64,000 nt of DNA from Hanleya hanleyi. Lineage: Eukaryota; Mollusca; Polyplacophora; Lepidopleurida; Hanleyidae. More notes on this DNA, generated by a model. That model saw nothing but the letters and a program-made list of their open reading frames with translations, was not told the origin of the DNA and made no database searches. How positions within the stretch are numbered: position 1 is the stretch's first letter. The DNA is not shown here. Location: the NCBI GenBank assembly GCA_036873755.1, contig JAVTVY010017181.1, positions 496,001 to 560,000 of the forward strand. The letters run 5' to 3'.

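Overview
This is animal nuclear DNA. It is AT-rich, its one protein-coding gene is split into many short exons, and the introns and the 3' flank are full of transposon remnants and tandem repeats. Two repeat families combine ~150-bp tandem core units with an (ACGG/ACAG)n tract and a terminal hairpin. That architecture resembles elements known from bivalve molluscs (the oyster 'pearl' type), so a bivalve is my best guess for the source. This is an inference; no marker gene in the window proves it.

One gene dominates. Reading on the minus strand, 64000 down to 5657 is the 3' part of HYDIN (hydrocephalus-inducing protein homologue), the giant ASH/MSP-domain protein of the motile-cilium central pair. 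I can place 54 coding exons, w1 (at the window's right edge) to w54 (stop at 5657). Every junction keeps frame, giving 3,206 residues. They start inside the Walker A loop of the HYDIN adenylate-kinase-like domain, pass through a charged coiled-coil/linker zone, and continue as a long run of ASH Ig-like domains to the C terminus. The 5' part and the promoter lie outside the window. All introns are GT-AG except one GC-AG intron (after w34). I found no other credible cellular gene, no tRNA, rRNA or CRISPR array.

Layout. 1-5656 is the 3' flank: the tail of a non-LTR retrotransposon (1-365), a ~132-bp tandem array, a TA-flanked MITE, a nested pair of 5-bp-TSD elements, then the likely 3' UTR. 5657-18755 holds dense exons w54-w35, with an 18-copy 60-bp minisatellite in the last intron. 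18756-31157 holds exons w34-w30 with four element-rich introns: a three-level transposon nest, a pearl-like element, a split 54-bp minisatellite and a 3.5-kb element. 31158-37924 holds exons w29-w20 with little repeat content. 37925-46723 is a single 8.8-kb intron of duplicated modules. 46724-64000 holds exons w19-w1, interrupted by a short CAGGGG MITE, a MITE with 10-bp TSD, a piggyBac-like element containing another element, a decayed Harbinger-like MITE, a second pearl-like element and a palindromic MITE.

The most notable non-genic signal is a group of six insertions whose ends read CAGGG... or CAAGGG... and whose target-site duplications are exactly 5 bp and differ from copy to copy. Two further insertions have 6-bp duplications. 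With the piggyBac (TTAA), Harbinger-like (TWA), mariner-like (TA) and 10-bp-TSD elements, the introns of one ciliary gene preserve a readable record of many transposon families.
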